Below, in pieces: positions 5,534 through 6,929 of a stretch of 6,929 nucleotides of DNA. The DNA is from Clostridia bacterium (GTDB lineage: Bacteria > Bacillota > Clostridia > Oscillospirales > Acutalibacteraceae), in NCBI GenBank assembly GCA_017631705.1, contig JAGBSU010000151.1, forward strand, positions 1 through 6,929, in the 5' to 3' direction. Position 1 is the first letter of the stretch. Each line of letters starts with the position of its first letter. Both the position numbers and the translations under genes were made by a program. Under the pieces are notes generated by a model. The model saw only the letters and a program-made list of their open reading frames with translations, had not been told where the DNA came from and ran no database searches.

Positions 5534-6929
5534 ATGCAGAAGAAAACACCGCTCAGCGGTGACTTGCAAACGGTGCTGGATACCTTACGCCGCCAATTTG
5601 ACAACAGCGCCGATTTAACCATACGCAACATACAAGTAGCAGGGAAGAAAGCGGCACTCGTCAGCATAGAAGGCATGGTAGACCGCCATACCATGGCAGA
5701 TGCAGTGATACTGCCTCTCATGAGGATAGAAACTACCGATACCACACCCGAAGCACTCATGCAAACCATCAAAACCACCGTGCTCGGCAGTGTGGATTTA
5801 TTAGAAGCAAATACCATCGAAGACCTTATCAGCCTTATCATTTCGGGCTTTGCGGCGGTACTGATAGACGGTGTGTCCTATGCCGTACTATGCGGTTTGC
5901 AAGCCTTTATGATACGTAGTATTTCCGAGCCGTCGGCAGAAATGGGTATGCGCGGTTCACGGGAAGGCTTTACCGAAGCCATTCGTATCAATATTTCCAT
6001 GATACGCCGCCGCTTAAAAACACCGCAACTCACCTTTGAAATGCATACCGTCGGCAAGGAAAGTCAAACGGCGGTTTGCCTTTGTTATTTGCAAAACCGT
6101 GTTTCGTCAAAACTATTGGCAGAAGTACGGCGGCGACTGCAAGCGTGTCCGTTGGATATGGTGTTGGATTCGGGTTACCTGCAACCCTTTTTAGAGGGCG
6201 AACGCCGTTCGCTGTTTTCGGGCGTTGATACTACCGAACGACCCGATACGCTCTGCGGTAAAATTGCCGAAGGCCGTATCGGCGTATTGGTGGACGGTAC
6301 ACCGTTTGTGTTGGTAGTACCGTATTTGTTTTCCGAGCATTTTCAATCGATGGACGATTACATTGAGCATCCGCTGTTTGCCGGCTTTATTCGCATTATC
6401 AAATACCTCGCCTTTTTTATCAGTCTGTTACTTCCCGGTCTGTATGTGGCCGTTGGAACACATCATGTGGAAATGATGCCCTCGGCACTTCTTTTATCCT
6501 TTATTAATGCCGAACGCTCGGCACCGCTGTCGCTGACGGCGGAAGCCTTGCTGATACATTTTATGTTTGAAATCATGCGTGAAGCGGGACTGCGTTTTCC
6601 CAAATCGGTCGGACATGCCGTCAGCATTGTCGGTGCATTGGTTATCGGTGAATCGGTGGTCAGCGCCGGCTTGGTGGGCGCACCGATGGTGGTGATTGTG
6701 GCACTGACCTCGGTGAGTGCTTTTGTTATCCCCAGTCTTTACGGGGGGATTGCGGTGTTACGATTTGGTTTTATCATTTTAGGCGGAGCCTTCGGTATTT
6801 ACGGTGTGTTTTCGGGATTTTTACTGCTGATTTGCAGTTTGAGTGCGGTGGAAATGCACGGTATTCCCATCACGGCACCGGTCACACCGTTTAACCTTAA
6901 AAGCATGCGCGACGTATTCATTCGCTCGG
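5534..6929 (+). CDS. GerA-family spore germination protein (partial, C-terminus off the edge)
   Basis: The visible 465 residues make a GerA-family protein (A subunit of a germinant receptor, or SpoVAF). The N-terminal cytoplasmic domain (about 1-285) includes KKAALVSIEGMVD (38-50), EDLISLIISGFAAVLIDG (96-113), MRGSREGFTEAIRINISMI (139-157) and TERPD (234-238). The C-terminal membrane domain has several hydrophobic segments and the family motifs NAERSAPL, REAGLRFPK (349-357), GALVIGESVVSAGLV and PVTPFNLKSMRD near the edge. Members run about 480-540 aa, so only the short tail is missing. Such proteins sit in the spore inner membrane and sense nutrients or promote cation release. ATG 5534 is preferred because GGTGAT (5524-5529) is complementary to the 16S rRNA tail; ATG 5528 is two codons upstream. 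The usual GP in RGPREGF is GS here. B and C subunits, if any, lie outside the window. Confidence 0.92.
   Translation, partial: MQKKTPLSGDLQTVLDTLRRQFDNSADLTIRNIQVAGKKAALVSIEGMVDRHTMADAVILPLMRIETTDTTPEALMQTIKTTVLGSVDLLEANTIEDLISLIISGFAAVLIDGVSYAVLCGLQAFMIRSISEPSAEMGMRGSREGFTEAIRINISMIRRRLKTPQLTFEMHTVGKESQTAVCLCYLQNRVSSKLLAEVRRRLQACPLDMVLDSGYLQPFLEGERRSLFSGVDTTERPDTLCGKIAEGRIGVLVDGTPFVLVVPYLFSEHFQSMDDYIEHPLFAGFIRIIKYLAFFISLLLPGLYVAVGTHHVEMMPSALLLSFINAERSAPLSLTAEALLIHFMFEIMREAGLRFPKSVGHAVSIVGALVIGESVVSAGLVGAPMVVIVALTSVSAFVIPSLYGGIAVLRFGFIILGGAFGIYGVFSGFLLLICSLSAVEMHGIPITAPVTPFNLKSMRDVFIRS

Noticed and set aside
5422..5841. 139-codon minus-strand frame opposite the start of the GerA-family gene
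   Set aside because: The plus-strand frame gives clear GerA-family motifs; this one is its antisense shadow.

Overview
The window comes from a spore-forming member of the Firmicutes (Bacillota), most likely class Clostridia; placement near Oscillospirales is only an impression from protein style. The grounds are a Firmicutes-type S12 with a long N-terminal insertion, AAGGAGG-like ribosome binding sites in front of most genes, a Clostridia-like EF-G, and spore-germination genes. There are no IS elements, CRISPR arrays, tRNAs or rRNAs.

Positions 1-3450, minus strand, hold the str operon in the order rpsL (S12), rpsG (S7), fusA (EF-G), tuf (only the first five codons lie inside the window). A near-consensus sigma-A promoter sits at 3408-3436, followed by a structured leader of about 110 nt. 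A second promoter lies between fusA and tuf. rpsL starts with TTG and rpsG with GTG; in both cases the Shine-Dalgarno position decides the start. The 143-nt rpsL-rpsG gap can form two mutually exclusive hairpins, at the place where S7 autoregulation acts in E. coli.

Positions 3531-4430, plus strand, encode a membrane-anchored or exported polysaccharide deacetylase (NodB fold), divergent from rpsL. Its 3' end overlaps by 6 nt the convergent gene at 4425.

Positions 4425-5449, minus strand, are a translationally coupled pair: a DUF421 (YetF-like) membrane protein followed by a DUF4363 protein, with an ATGA overlap. Divergent from them, running off the right edge from 5534, is a GerA-family spore germination protein (GerA/GerK A-subunit or SpoVAF type), of which 465 residues are visible.

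Functionally the window joins a core translation operon to what looks like a spore-envelope and germination neighbourhood. The DUF421-DUF4363 pair next to the GerA-family gene is the most interesting association. No clearly new system is visible; the main leads are the str RNA structures and the possible role of the DUF421/DUF4363 pair in spore membranes.
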